NCBI GenBank assembly: GCA_041484845.1 | Contig: JBGPIK010000280.1 | Span: 1 to 9,100, forward strand | DNA: 9,100 nucleotides | Direction: 5' to 3' | Source: JBGPIK01 sp041484845 | GTDB taxonomy: Bacteria > Desulfobacterota > Binatia > UBA9968 | Shown: positions 1 through 6,543 of the stretch, in pieces | Layout of the letters: every line of letters starts with the position of its first letter | Position numbering within the stretch: position 1 is the first letter of the stretch | The notes under the pieces: model-generated | Told to the model about the DNA's origin: nothing | The model's database searches: none | The model's input: the letters and a program-made list of their open reading frames with translations, nothing else | Made by a program: the position numbers and the translations under genes

Positions 1-1
1 A

Positions 2-373
2 AAGTCTCATCCCGCCCAGCCAAGGACCGCTATGTTCGGCGCCTGGAGCTTTGCGCCCCAGTTCGGCAAGTTGACCGTCGTCGTGGACGATGATATCGAC
101 ATTCGCGATCCCAACTTGGTGAACTGGGCCCTGTCGTTTCGGGTCCAACCGGAAAAGGATGCGTTCATTATGCCCGGCACGGCTGCGGTACAGCTAGACC
201 CCTCCCAGGCGCGCGAGGATGTTTTGCAACAAGATCCGACACGCCGGGTCTCTTCAAAGATCGGCATCGACGCGACGCGCAAGCATGCTTATCCCGCCGT
301 CGCCGTGCCGCCTCAGGAACACATCGAGCGCGTGCGCAAGGATTGGCAGATTTACGGTTTTGGAAATAGGTGA
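2..373 (+). CDS. UbiD-family (de)carboxylase, C-terminal part
   Basis: This is the C-terminal 123 residues of a UbiD-family protein. The frame is open to the window edge, so the true start lies upstream and the internal ATG at 32 is not the start. The segment VVVDDDIDIRDPNLVNWALS, followed by R-Q-P-E-K-D and later LDPSQ and KIGIDAT, matches the conserved C-terminal part of UbiD enzymes. These are prenylated-FMN-dependent enzymes that reversibly (de)carboxylate aromatic and alpha,beta-unsaturated acids in the cytoplasm. The catalytic Arg/Glu region is outside the window, so activity and substrate cannot be judged. The TGA stop at 371-373 lies 5 bp before hyuA and inside its ribosome binding site, which points to translational coupling. 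I infer that it works with HyuA/HyuB in one pathway. The family call is firm; the substrate is unknown. Confidence 0.85.
   Translation, partial: KSHPAQPRTAMFGAWSFAPQFGKLTVVVDDDIDIRDPNLVNWALSFRVQPEKDAFIMPGTAAVQLDPSQAREDVLQQDPTRRVSSKIGIDATRKHAYPAVAVPPQEHIERVRKDWQIYGFGNR
368..373 (+). promoter_or_regulatory. RBS of hyuA overlapping the ubiD-like stop
   Basis: The purine-rich AGGTGA lies 5 nt before the ATG at 379, and its TGA is the stop codon of the UbiD-family gene. Termination and re-initiation are therefore coupled. It supports ATG 379 as the hyuA start, which also puts the DVGGTFTD motif at the usual distance from the N-terminus. Confidence 0.65.
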
Positions 374-378
374 AGTGA

Positions 379-2448
379 ATGAAATGTTGTACTGACGTTG
401 GCGGAACTTTTACAGACTGCCTGGTGCTCGATGACGATGGCCAGGTTCATGCTTTCAAATCTCCCACGACGCCGGCGGATCCGACGCTTGGCATGACCAA
501 CGTGCTGCAGAAGGCGGCGCGCTTTTTCCACATGGACTTGCCAGAGTTCATGTCGAATGTGCACCTGCTGATCGCCCACGGCACAACGCTATCGACTAAT
601 GCCCTGCTCACTGGTCGCATCGCAAAAGTCGGCTTATTAGCCACCAATGGTTTTCGCGATACCATCGAGATGCGGCGCGGCTTCAAGAATATACGCACGT
701 CGCGTTTCAATGTCTTCGTTCCTCCCTACAAGCCCTTGGTACCGCGCACGCTGCGCCTCCCCGTGGAAGAAAGAATGCTTCATACGGGAGAGGTCCTCAC
801 GCCGCTGAAAGAAGAAGACGTTTACGCCGCGCTTCGAACGTTCAAAGCAGAAAAGGTCGAAGCGGTAGCCATTTGTTTTCTGCACAGCTACATCAATGGG
901 GCCCATGAAAAGCGCGCGCTGGAGATTTGCCGGCAGGAGATGCCGGGCGTTTATATCACCGCGTCGCACGAGGTTCTTCCGGTCTATCGCGAATACGAAC
1001 GCTTCAGCACTACCGTGGTCAGCGCCGCCGTTGGCCCGATTACCGCGCATTACTTGAGTGCGCTACAGCAAAAATTGCGCGAGATCGGCTTCAAGGGAAC
1101 CCTGTATATGGTCTCGGGCGGCGGCCTGGTGCAATCGGTCGATGAGTCGGCGCGCCGCGCCGCTTCGCTGATCAATTCCGGCCCGGCGGCAGCGCCGGCG
1201 GGAGCGATCCGCCTCGGCCAGGTAGTGGGCTACAACAACCTTTTTTCCGTCGACATGGGCGGCACAAGTTACGACGTTTGTTTGATTAGCAATGGCGAAA
1301 TCCCGACAACGGATTACAACTGGGTGGGCGACGAGCGCGTGGCGATGAAAATGGTCGACGTGCCCAGCGTCGGCGCCGGCGGCGGCAGCATCGCCTGGAT
1401 CGATACCCTGGGACTTATGCGCGTCGGGCCGCAAAGCGCGGGCGCTGATCCCGGACCTGCCTGTTACGCAAGGGGTGGGACCCAACCCGCCGTCACCGAC
1501 GCCGATCTCGTTTTAGGGTACGTGCCGGCGGATTATTTTCTCGGCGGCGAGATCGCGCTCAACCGAGAACTGGCCGAGAGAGCGATCCGCACGGTGTCCG
1601 AGCCACTAGGCATCGATCTTCCGACCGCCGCAATGACCATATTCACCACGGTCAATTCTCTGATGGCGGACAAAATGACCGAAATCTCCACCAAGCGTGG
1701 TCACGACGTGCGCGATTTCGCTCTGGTTGTGGGCGGCGGCGCGGGCCCGGTTCACGGCGCCTACGTGGCCGACCTGTTGGGGATCCCCACCGTTATTATT
1801 CCACGCTATGCCGCCACTTATAGCGCGTTCGGTATGCTCAACATGGAGGTGGGAAGAAACTTCGCGCGCTCGCTGCTTGCGCGTAAAAGCCTTCTGGATT
1901 TAGACCGCGTGAACCAACTCTTTGCGGAGATGCAATTGGAAGCACAGCAGGTATTAGCGGAGATCGGCATCGCGCCGGAAAATACCGTGCTGCGCCGCTC
2001 CATCGACATGCGCTACGTGGGGCAATTCCACGAGGTCGAGATCACCGATATCCCAACAGGAAAACTCGGCATTCGGGAAATCGAGCAAATCACCGAGTCG
2101 TTTCATCGCCGCCACAAGGAGCTCTTCACCTTCGACATGGCCAAGCGCGAGGTCGAGTTCTTGAACATTTTGCTCAAAGCTACGGTCCGTCATGAGCCGC
2201 TCAAATTGGCTGAGATCGCAGCGGCAAGCACGCCCGTGGAGAACGTGCTCAAGCGGCGCCGTTCGATCCTCTGGAGCTTGTCCAAAGGTTACGAAGAAAC
2301 GGCCGTGTACGACGGCGACCGTCTGGGCGCAGGACACAGCATCGCCGGGCCGGCGATTATTGAAGAGGCCGCAACCACGGTGGTCGTTCCGCCCAATTAC
2401 GTTTGCGCGGTCGACAAAATCAAGAATTATATTCTCACCCGGAGGTAG
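379..2448 (+). CDS. hyuA: Hydantoinase/oxoprolinase family protein HyuA (acetone-carboxylase-beta-like)
   Basis: A 689-residue protein, full length for HyuA or the acetone/acetophenone carboxylase ATP-binding subunit. It starts with the acetate-kinase/actin-like phosphate-binding motif DVGGTFTD (residues 6-13). It continues with HGTTLSTNALL (67-77, Hydant_A_N domain), NSGPAAAPAGA (266-276), VDMGGTSYDV (291-300), GAGGGSIAWID (332-342), SAGADPGPACY (353-363) and GGGAGPVHG (452-460), all typical of the hydantoinase A/oxoprolinase core. The last ~180 residues match the C-terminal accessory region. Known relatives use ATP to open cyclic amides (5-oxoproline, N-methylhydantoin, caprolactam) or to activate ketones for carboxylation, always paired with a HyuB-type subunit, which follows here after 1 bp. 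The UbiD-like gene upstream leans toward carboxyl-group chemistry, but that is inference. No gamma subunit of acetone carboxylase is present between hyuB and the end of the operon. No frameshift or lost motif is seen. Confidence 0.93.
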   Translation: MKCCTDVGGTFTDCLVLDDDGQVHAFKSPTTPADPTLGMTNVLQKAARFFHMDLPEFMSNVHLLIAHGTTLSTNALLTGRIAKVGLLATNGFRDTIEMRRGFKNIRTSRFNVFVPPYKPLVPRTLRLPVEERMLHTGEVLTPLKEEDVYAALRTFKAEKVEAVAICFLHSYINGAHEKRALEICRQEMPGVYITASHEVLPVYREYERFSTTVVSAAVGPITAHYLSALQQKLREIGFKGTLYMVSGGGLVQSVDESARRAASLINSGPAAAPAGAIRLGQVVGYNNLFSVDMGGTSYDVCLISNGEIPTTDYNWVGDERVAMKMVDVPSVGAGGGSIAWIDTLGLMRVGPQSAGADPGPACYARGGTQPAVTDADLVLGYVPADYFLGGEIALNRELAERAIRTVSEPLGIDLPTAAMTIFTTVNSLMADKMTEISTKRGHDVRDFALVVGGGAGPVHGAYVADLLGIPTVIIPRYAATYSAFGMLNMEVGRNFARSLLARKSLLDLDRVNQLFAEMQLEAQQVLAEIGIAPENTVLRRSIDMRYVGQFHEVEITDIPTGKLGIREIEQITESFHRRHKELFTFDMAKREVEFLNILLKATVRHEPLKLAEIAAASTPVENVLKRRRSILWSLSKGYEETAVYDGDRLGAGHSIAGPAIIEEAATTVVVPPNYVCAVDKIKNYILTRR
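2441..2446 (+). promoter_or_regulatory. Strong RBS deciding the hyuB start
   Basis: GGAGGT ends in the first base of the hyuA TAG stop, and GGAGG lies 4 nt before ATG 2450. It decides the hyuB start: the same frame stays open back to an ATG at 2192, but that stretch overlaps hyuA by 257 bp, has no family-like sequence and is a shadow. Confidence 0.8.
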
Positions 2449-2449
2449 A

Positions 2450-4207
2450 ATGGCAACGTTCCGCGTCGATCCAATGACTCTTTCCACGGTGTGGCACTCG
2501 TTTCAGAGTATCTGCAAGGAGATGCGCCACGTCATCGATCGCACCTCGCAAAATTATTTAATCGCCCAGCTGCACGATGTCTCCGTCGGCGTTTGGGACG
2601 GCACAGGTAGGACGGTGTCTGTCCCCATCGGCCTTTCGGTCCAATACTTGGGCGGCAAACTTTCCGTCGAATACGTGATCAACAAGTTTAAAGGCAATTT
2701 GAATCCCGGCGACGTGATCCTGGTTAACGATCCCTATAACGGTTATTGCTGCCATCTTCCCGATTGGGGTTTTTACCGTCCGATCTTTTACCATGGCGAA
2801 TTGCTCTTCTTTACTTTTTGCCGGGCGCACCAGATGGACACCGGCGGCGCTTATCCCGGCGGGTATTTTCCCAATGCCTACGATATTCATGCCGAGGGAA
2901 TGCGTATTCCCGGTATCAAGGTGATGGAAGGAGACGTAGAGCGCGAAGACGTGATGGAGCTGATCTTGAACAACGTGCGCTGGCCGCAAGGCACGCGCAT
3001 CGACAACTACGCGCAGATCGCCGCCACACGTCTGTGCGAGCAGCGCATCGTCGCTCTGCTCGACAAGTACGGTAAGGACACGGTGCTCGCGTGCGTTGAA
3101 GAAATGATGGCCCGCACGGAAAAAGCGGTGCGTGTGGCAATCGAGAAAATTCCCGATGGGACGTATTATGGCGAGTCGGCGACGGATGATGACGGCACGG
3201 AGCTCGATGTGCCGGTGTGGGCGCGCTGTGACGTTACCATCAAAGGCGACACGCTCAAGGTTGATTTCTCCAAGAGCGACAAGCAGCGCAAAGGATTCGT
3301 CAACTGCGTTTTTAACTCCACCTTCAGTAACGCCCTTTCCGCCCTCTTCATGTTCCTCGATCCCGCGCTAGGCGAATACCATAATGAAGGGAGCATGCGG
3401 CCGATCACGATTTACGCGCCGCCGGGCTCGGTTTTGAACGCCCAATATCCGGCGACCGTCGGCGCTTCGCCCGTGAGCATGGGCCATCAAATCATCGAGT
3501 CGGTCGTCAGCGCCATGTCGAAAGCCGTGCCTGAACGCGCCATCGCCTGCTGGGGAAAACGCTACGGCCACTACATCTTCGGCAACGATCCAAGAACCGA
3601 CGAGAAATACGTCGTCACATCCTTCGACATGGACGGCGGCGCGGGCGCGGTCAGAGGCTATGACGGATATGAAGGGGCTACTTCCATTGGGGCGTTGGGC
3701 GAGGTCAACAAAGGCAATGTCGAAGAAGTAGAGATTCGCTTTCCCTGGCGCACACGGCGTTGGGAATTCGCCACCGACACCGCCGGCGCGGGGAACTGGC
3801 GCGGCGCCTCCGGCATTCACTGGGAAGTGGAAAACGTCGGCGGCGATGCGGGCATCGCCACCGGCAGCTCCGACGGCGAAATCGTCAGGGCGCCCGGCGC
3901 TTTGGGGGGCGAGCCGACGCCGAACTCGCGCTCGTATTTAATTCGCGATGGCAAACAGGAAAAAATCCGCGGCCACCGCCTTTACGAGATCAAGCCGCGC
4001 GACATCATTCTGAAAATCAGCGGCGGCGGCGCGGGGGTGGGCTCGCCGGCAGAGCGCGACCCCGAAAAGGTAAGGAAAGACGTCGCGAACGAGTTCATCT
4101 CAATCGAAAAAGCGCGCGAAACTTATAAAGTCGCCCTTGACCCGAAGACGTTGGAAGTTGACGCAAAGGAGACGGCGCTTCTGCGCAGCAAAGGAAACAC
4201 CGCATGA
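2450..4207 (+). CDS. hyuB: Hydantoinase B/oxoprolinase family protein HyuB (acetone-carboxylase-alpha-like)
   Basis: A 585-residue protein beginning MATFRVDPMTLSTVWHSF, typical of the family start; the longer frame back to 2192 is rejected. Family signatures are NDPYNGYCCHLPD (93-105; the usual form is NDPYxGGxHLPD, so GG has become YCC-like here), HQMDTGG (127-133), IHAEGMRIPG (146-155) and a C-terminal GGGAGVGSP followed by ERDPEKVRKDV (from residue 525). HyuB is the catalytic partner of HyuA; in characterised relatives the pair performs ATP-dependent cyclic amide hydrolysis or ketone carboxylation. The histidines and aspartates in the N-terminal signatures are where metal or substrate binding is expected in this family. 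It is tightly coupled to hyuA (1-bp gap) and to the DoxX gene (ATGA overlap). Length is within the HyuB range, shorter than acetone carboxylase alpha (about 770 residues), so this is more likely a general HyuB. Substrate unknown. Confidence 0.92.
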   Translation: MATFRVDPMTLSTVWHSFQSICKEMRHVIDRTSQNYLIAQLHDVSVGVWDGTGRTVSVPIGLSVQYLGGKLSVEYVINKFKGNLNPGDVILVNDPYNGYCCHLPDWGFYRPIFYHGELLFFTFCRAHQMDTGGAYPGGYFPNAYDIHAEGMRIPGIKVMEGDVEREDVMELILNNVRWPQGTRIDNYAQIAATRLCEQRIVALLDKYGKDTVLACVEEMMARTEKAVRVAIEKIPDGTYYGESATDDDGTELDVPVWARCDVTIKGDTLKVDFSKSDKQRKGFVNCVFNSTFSNALSALFMFLDPALGEYHNEGSMRPITIYAPPGSVLNAQYPATVGASPVSMGHQIIESVVSAMSKAVPERAIACWGKRYGHYIFGNDPRTDEKYVVTSFDMDGGAGAVRGYDGYEGATSIGALGEVNKGNVEEVEIRFPWRTRRWEFATDTAGAGNWRGASGIHWEVENVGGDAGIATGSSDGEIVRAPGALGGEPTPNSRSYLIRDGKQEKIRGHRLYEIKPRDIILKISGGGAGVGSPAERDPEKVRKDVANEFISIEKARETYKVALDPKTLEVDAKETALLRSKGNTA

Positions 4208-4626
4208 GCGATATTTTCACTTCGACCAGCCTCGCGCTGCTAATTCTGCGTGTGGGGACAGGTGTAATTTTTATTCCGCACGGCTATCCCAAGATGAGCG
4301 GGCGCGGCGATCAGGAAAAACACAGCCGTGCGAGCCTTACGCAAAGCATCACTCGCCTGGGACTTCCTTTTCCCTATGCGCTGGCCATCGTCGTCGGCAC
4401 GATTGAATTTGTCGGCGGCTTCATGCTGATCGTCGGACTGCTGACACCGTGGGCAGCGCTCGCCGAGGCGTTCGTCATGTTGGTGGCGGCGGGGAGAAAT
4501 TTTTCCCAAAAATCATTTGTCGGCAGTGCCGACTTCCCGTTTTCCCTCCTGGTTGCGATGCTCGCGCTCGCCCTTCTCGGCGGCGGCGCGCTGAGCTTGG
4601 ACCAGGTTCTCTTCGGAGTCGGATAG
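4204..4626 (+). CDS. DoxX-family small membrane protein
   Basis: A 140-residue hydrophobic protein with four likely membrane segments (about residues 8-25, 57-80, 83-97 and 112-130). Near the start, LRVGTGVIFIPHGYPKM matches the DoxX/SURF4-like signature (arginine in helix 1, then hG..K). GTIEFVGG (65-72) holds the conserved membrane glutamate, and GLLTPWAALA follows at 78-87. DoxX proteins are inner-membrane proteins. The name comes from a subunit of an archaeal thiosulfate:quinone oxidoreductase, but most bacterial members have no assigned reaction and are often linked to redox homeostasis. The start is fixed by the ATGA overlap with hyuB and by AAGGA at 4191-4195, 8 nt upstream. It is the last gene of the operon; a REP hairpin begins 4 bp after its TAG stop. 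A link to the HyuA/HyuB reaction is suggested only by position. Confidence 0.87.
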   Translation: MSDIFTSTSLALLILRVGTGVIFIPHGYPKMSGRGDQEKHSRASLTQSITRLGLPFPYALAIVVGTIEFVGGFMLIVGLLTPWAALAEAFVMLVAAGRNFSQKSFVGSADFPFSLLVAMLALALLGGGALSLDQVLFGVG

Positions 4627-4630
4627 CTCG

Positions 4631-4656
4631 GAGGGCGCAATAAATTACGCCCCTAC
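4631..4656 (+). repeat. REP palindrome, copy 1 (3' flank of RAYT)
   Basis: The core GGGCGCAATAAATTACGCCC (4633-4652) is a near-perfect inverted repeat with one mismatched pair, followed by CCTAC. Read on the - strand it starts GTAGGGGCG and ends CGCCCTC, the same arrangement as copies 2-4. GTAG before a GC-rich hairpin is the known hallmark of REPs bound by RAYT transposases. It sits between the convergent ends of doxX and the RAYT gene, so its transcript could fold as a 3' hairpin for either gene. No T-run follows, so a classical intrinsic terminator is not supported. Confidence 0.8.
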
Positions 4657-4662
4657 ATCGGT

Positions 4663-5205
4663 TCACTGCACACGCCAGATATCGGCGCGCTCCGGGGAGG
4701 TTGCCTGGGGATTCTCTGGGTCCAATGCCCACCGAATTGGATTGTCCAAAATATATTGTCGTATGCGGTTCAAAGATTCTTCATCGCGGATCACATGTTC
4801 ATAGTAATTGCGTTGCCAGACAATTTCCAAATCGGTCAATTGCCGAACCCTATGCGTCGATGCTGCTTTCACTGCGCGGATAATTTGACCTAATGTAGGG
4901 GCGCGATTCATCGCGCCCTCCCTGCCACCATCGGGCGCAATCAATTGCGCCCCTACGGTAACAATCCCGTGGATATGATTGGGCATAACCACGAACAAAT
5001 CAGCCGATACGTTGTCAAACCGTTCCGACAAACCGCGCCACATTTCGTTTACGATCCGCCCGGCCTCGCTCAACTGAACAACACCGTCCACGACCTCGCC
5101 GAACAAGCAGCGCCGCTGGTGCGTCACGATGGTTACGAAATACCCGCCTGGTTGGGAGTAATCGAATTCTTTCAATCGTATCGAGCGGCGGCTTTTCTCG
5201 ATCAT
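4663..5205 (-). CDS. REP-associated tyrosine transposase (RAYT, Y1_Tnp family)
   Basis: A 180-residue single-domain HUH transposase. From the chosen start it reads MIEKSRRSIRLKEFDYSQPG, then GYFVTIVT. MPNHIHGIV holds the HUH metal-binding pair (H77, H79), and WQRNYYEHVIRDEESLNRI holds the candidate nucleophilic tyrosine (Y134 or Y135), followed by RQYILDNPIRW. These are the RAYT hallmarks. RAYTs nick single-stranded DNA at REP hairpins and are thought to spread REPs; they are usually single-copy and lack IS200-type ends. The frame stays open to an ATG at 5244 (13 more residues); I prefer 5205 because family similarity begins there. Neither start has a clear Shine-Dalgarno. Residues 84-104 are encoded by two REP palindromes, which is odd. 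The reading frame is intact, so the protein may be active. It lies 65 bp downstream of the cupin gene on the same strand, with REP copy 4 in the gap, and could be expressed by read-through. Confidence 0.92.
   Translation of the reverse strand: MIEKSRRSIRLKEFDYSQPGGYFVTIVTHQRRCLFGEVVDGVVQLSEAGRIVNEMWRGLSERFDNVSADLFVVMPNHIHGIVTVGAQLIAPDGGREGAMNRAPTLGQIIRAVKAASTHRVRQLTDLEIVWQRNYYEHVIRDEESLNRIRQYILDNPIRWALDPENPQATSPERADIWRVQ
4895..4922 (+). repeat. REP palindrome, copy 2 (inside RAYT gene)
   Basis: Begins GTAG at 4895. GGGCGCGAT (4899-4907) and ATCGCGCCC (4910-4918) form a perfect 9-bp inverted repeat with a 2-nt centre, and CTCCC follows. It is in the opposite orientation to copy 3. The two together (4895-4956) make a 62-bp composite bounded by perfectly complementary 10-mers, GTAGGGGCGC and GCGCCCCTAC, a BIME-like arrangement. 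It lies wholly inside the RAYT reading frame. Confidence 0.85.
4933..4956 (+). repeat. REP palindrome, copy 3 (inside RAYT gene)
   Basis: GGGCGCAAT (4933-4941) and ATTGCGCCC (4944-4952) form a perfect 9-bp inverted repeat with a 2-nt centre, ending CCTAC at 4956 (GTAG head on the - strand). Compared with copies 2 and 4, the inner stem pair C-G/G-C is replaced by A-T/T-A on both arms (CGAT/ATCG versus CAAT/ATTG). This paired change keeps the hairpin intact. It encodes part of residues 84-104 of the RAYT. Confidence 0.85.
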
Positions 5206-5251
5206 TCGCGCGTCATTCCATAGAATTGACGCAAATTGCAACATTCGAATC

Positions 5252-5274
5252 GGCGCGATGAATCGCGCCCCTAC
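5252..5274 (+). repeat. REP palindrome, copy 4 (between cupin gene and RAYT)
   Basis: GGCGCGAT (5252-5259) and ATCGCGCC (5262-5269) form a perfect 8-bp inverted repeat, then CCTAC. On the - strand it starts GTAGGGGCGCGAT, identical over that stretch to copy 2. Its TAG (5271-5273) is the stop codon of the cupin gene. It lies 47 bp upstream of the preferred RAYT start and has the same orientation as copies 1 and 3, so copies 1 and 4 flank the transposase as direct repeats. Confidence 0.85.
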
Positions 5275-6308
5275 TCTTCCACTACTGAGATCTCCGACTT
5301 CACGCCCTTTCGCTTTAGGTCTTCGAGATACATCGGATGAATATCCGGCGGCTCCTCGTCAAACGGAATCATTTCATGAAGCTTGGTGCGATAACGGTCT
5401 TGGCTGTACTTTGGACTGCGGCCGCGCATGGCAAAGTGACGCAGGGTCGTGTGCCCCGTATTGAAATGGCCGTGGTACATGAGATCTCCCGGTGAATAGA
5501 TCGAGCCGGGCTTAACCTCAAATCGTTGCCGTTCTTCGCCTTCACGCCAGACCATGGCAAAACCTTCTCCTTGGGTGACACAAACAATCGCGCCGGGGCC
5601 GTGACGATGAAATGTGCTGCGGCTTCCCACGGGAAATTCCTGTATGTGACAACCATAGGTCGTGCCGGCGAGTCCGAAGCGCATGATGCGCACGCCCTTG
5701 CCCTTCATAGGATACTCGTCGAGAGGAAACTCGTTCACGTCGGGCACTAGATTGGTTTCCCAGGAGCGCACGGTAAGGCGCTTGTTTTCACGAAAAAAAT
5801 CGCGCTCGGGACGAAACCGATCGCGAAACTCGAAAGGATTACCAAAGACAAAATCCTCGTTGTGAAAAAAATTAATCACATGCGGCGCATTGGTACCGGC
5901 GAGGAAACGTACCGGCTCATTGGCGGCGTTGAAATGCTGATAAGAAACATTCAGCGGAATCGCGAATATCGCGCCGGCGCTCCATTCAAATGTCTGCTTG
6001 GCCCTTTCGTCAAACCACACCGTCGTCGCGCCGCGGCCTTTATGGATGTAGACCAAAGTTTCGAACAGATGCCGCTGCGGCTTTGTCTGACCGCCCGCGG
6101 GAATCTCGCAAATGTAAGCGTCGGTCTCCTGTTGTTCGCCGAGATTCAAATAGGATCCGAAGACACCCATCCGGGCCCACGGCTTGACCGCGACGTCCAT
6201 GAGATCTTCGACAAAAAAGCCTTTGACGGAGGGAATCCCTTCCTTTTTCTGAAACCCTTCATAGGGCGTCGGCCCCAATTGGATCGGGTCCCGATGCGGC
6301 AGTCTCAT
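5271..6308 (-). CDS. Two-domain cupin (bicupin) protein
   Basis: A 345-residue soluble protein with two cupin barrels and no signal peptide. The first barrel (about residues 55-145) has GGQTKPQRHLFETLVYIHKG, giving H80 and E83, and IPLNVSYQHFN with H125; the first histidine of the usual HxH pair is Q78. The second barrel (about 205-295) has VGSRSTFHRHGPGAIVCVTQ, giving H234 and H236, then PGDLMYHGHFN with H279/H281; there is no glutamate after the histidine pair. Bicupins of this size include gentisate-type ring-cleavage dioxygenases, oxalate decarboxylases and non-catalytic sensors. The sequence does not decide among them, so I call only the fold. The start has a strong RBS and a plausible promoter upstream. 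It is transcribed toward the RAYT and away from the methyltransferase. Neighbouring UbiD and HyuA/B genes fit a setting of aromatic or organic-acid breakdown, but it is not in their operon. Confidence 0.88.
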   Translation of the reverse strand: MRLPHRDPIQLGPTPYEGFQKKEGIPSVKGFFVEDLMDVAVKPWARMGVFGSYLNLGEQQETDAYICEIPAGGQTKPQRHLFETLVYIHKGRGATTVWFDERAKQTFEWSAGAIFAIPLNVSYQHFNAANEPVRFLAGTNAPHVINFFHNEDFVFGNPFEFRDRFRPERDFFRENKRLTVRSWETNLVPDVNEFPLDEYPMKGKGVRIMRFGLAGTTYGCHIQEFPVGSRSTFHRHGPGAIVCVTQGEGFAMVWREGEERQRFEVKPGSIYSPGDLMYHGHFNTGHTTLRHFAMRGRSPKYSQDRYRTKLHEMIPFDEEPPDIHPMYLEDLKRKGVKSEISVVEE

Positions 6309-6317
6309 CGTTAAGCG

Positions 6318-6325
6318 CTCCTTCC
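6318..6325 (-). promoter_or_regulatory. RBS of the cupin gene
   Basis: On the - strand GGAAGGAG lies 9 nt before the ATG at 6308. It is close to the consensus and confirms this start. Confidence 0.75.
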
Positions 6326-6380
6326 AAATGCATGGCGAACGGAGAAAAGGATCTAAACTGCGACGTGCAACCAGCCGGAG

Positions 6381-6409
6381 CGTATAGTCCGATGCGATGA
6401 TGACGTCAA
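6381..6409 (-). promoter_or_regulatory. Predicted sigma70 promoter of the cupin gene
   Basis: On the - strand TTGACG (6409-6404) is separated by exactly 17 nt from TATACG (6386-6381). That gives 5 of 6 and 4 of 6 matches to the -35 and -10 consensus. Transcription would start near 6374, leaving a leader of about 65 nt before the ATG. The -35 overlaps the 8-bp palindrome TGACGTCA (6401-6408), a possible regulator site. Prediction by eye only. Confidence 0.45.
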
Positions 6410-6432
6410 GGCAAGGTGGTAAAACGTTAACT

Positions 6433-6464
6433 GAAATTCGGATTAATCGCTTAATCGCAATTTC
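6433..6464. repeat. Tandem TTAATCGC boxes inside an inverted repeat
   Basis: TTAATCGC occurs twice head to tail (6443-6450 and 6451-6458). The pair is enclosed by GAAATT (6433-6438) and AATTTC (6459-6464). It lies in the divergent region between the cupin and methyltransferase genes, about 25 bp upstream of the predicted cupin -35, where an operator would be expected. No factor is recognised. Confidence 0.4.
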
Positions 6465-6497
6465 CAGCCGGGCGTCACGTGCGGCGGTAAGGAACTA

Positions 6498-6517
6498 CCC
6501 TGCAGCAAGCTGCGGGG
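6498..6517. repeat. REP-like palindrome of a second family
   Basis: CCCTGCAGC and GCTGCGGGG, separated by AA, form a 9-bp stem with one mismatch. It is preceded by GGAACTA and followed by AATTGACCC. Palindromes of this CCCGCAGC-AA-GCTGCGGG type are familiar as dispersed intergenic repeats in many environmental genomes; that recognition is from memory. Its sequence is unrelated to the RAYT-flanking REPs. Confidence 0.5.
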
Positions 6518-6543
6518 AATTGACCCAAAACGATTAAAAGACT

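Noticed and set aside
637..1485. Long - strand open frames opposite hyuA
   Set aside because: They are shadows of a GC-rich coding strand, with no family-like motifs, and hyuA is intact on the other strand.
2192..2449. Extended N-terminus for HyuB from an ATG at 2192
   Set aside because: It overlaps hyuA by 257 bp and is arginine/serine-rich shadow sequence. GGAGG directly before ATG 2450 and the family start MATFRVDP fix the shorter gene.
2558..3820. Open frames of 143-150 codons opposite hyuB
   Set aside because: They are complementary shadows of hyuB without recognisable domains or RBS.
5206..5244. ATG at 5244 as the RAYT start
   Set aside because: The 13 extra residues do not resemble the family and no RBS precedes them. 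It remains possible, because the RBS at 5205 is also weak.
4631..5274. CRISPR array from the repeated palindromes
   Set aside because: Spacing is irregular (about 10 to 300 bp), orientation is mixed, two copies are coding and no cas genes are present; REP fits better.
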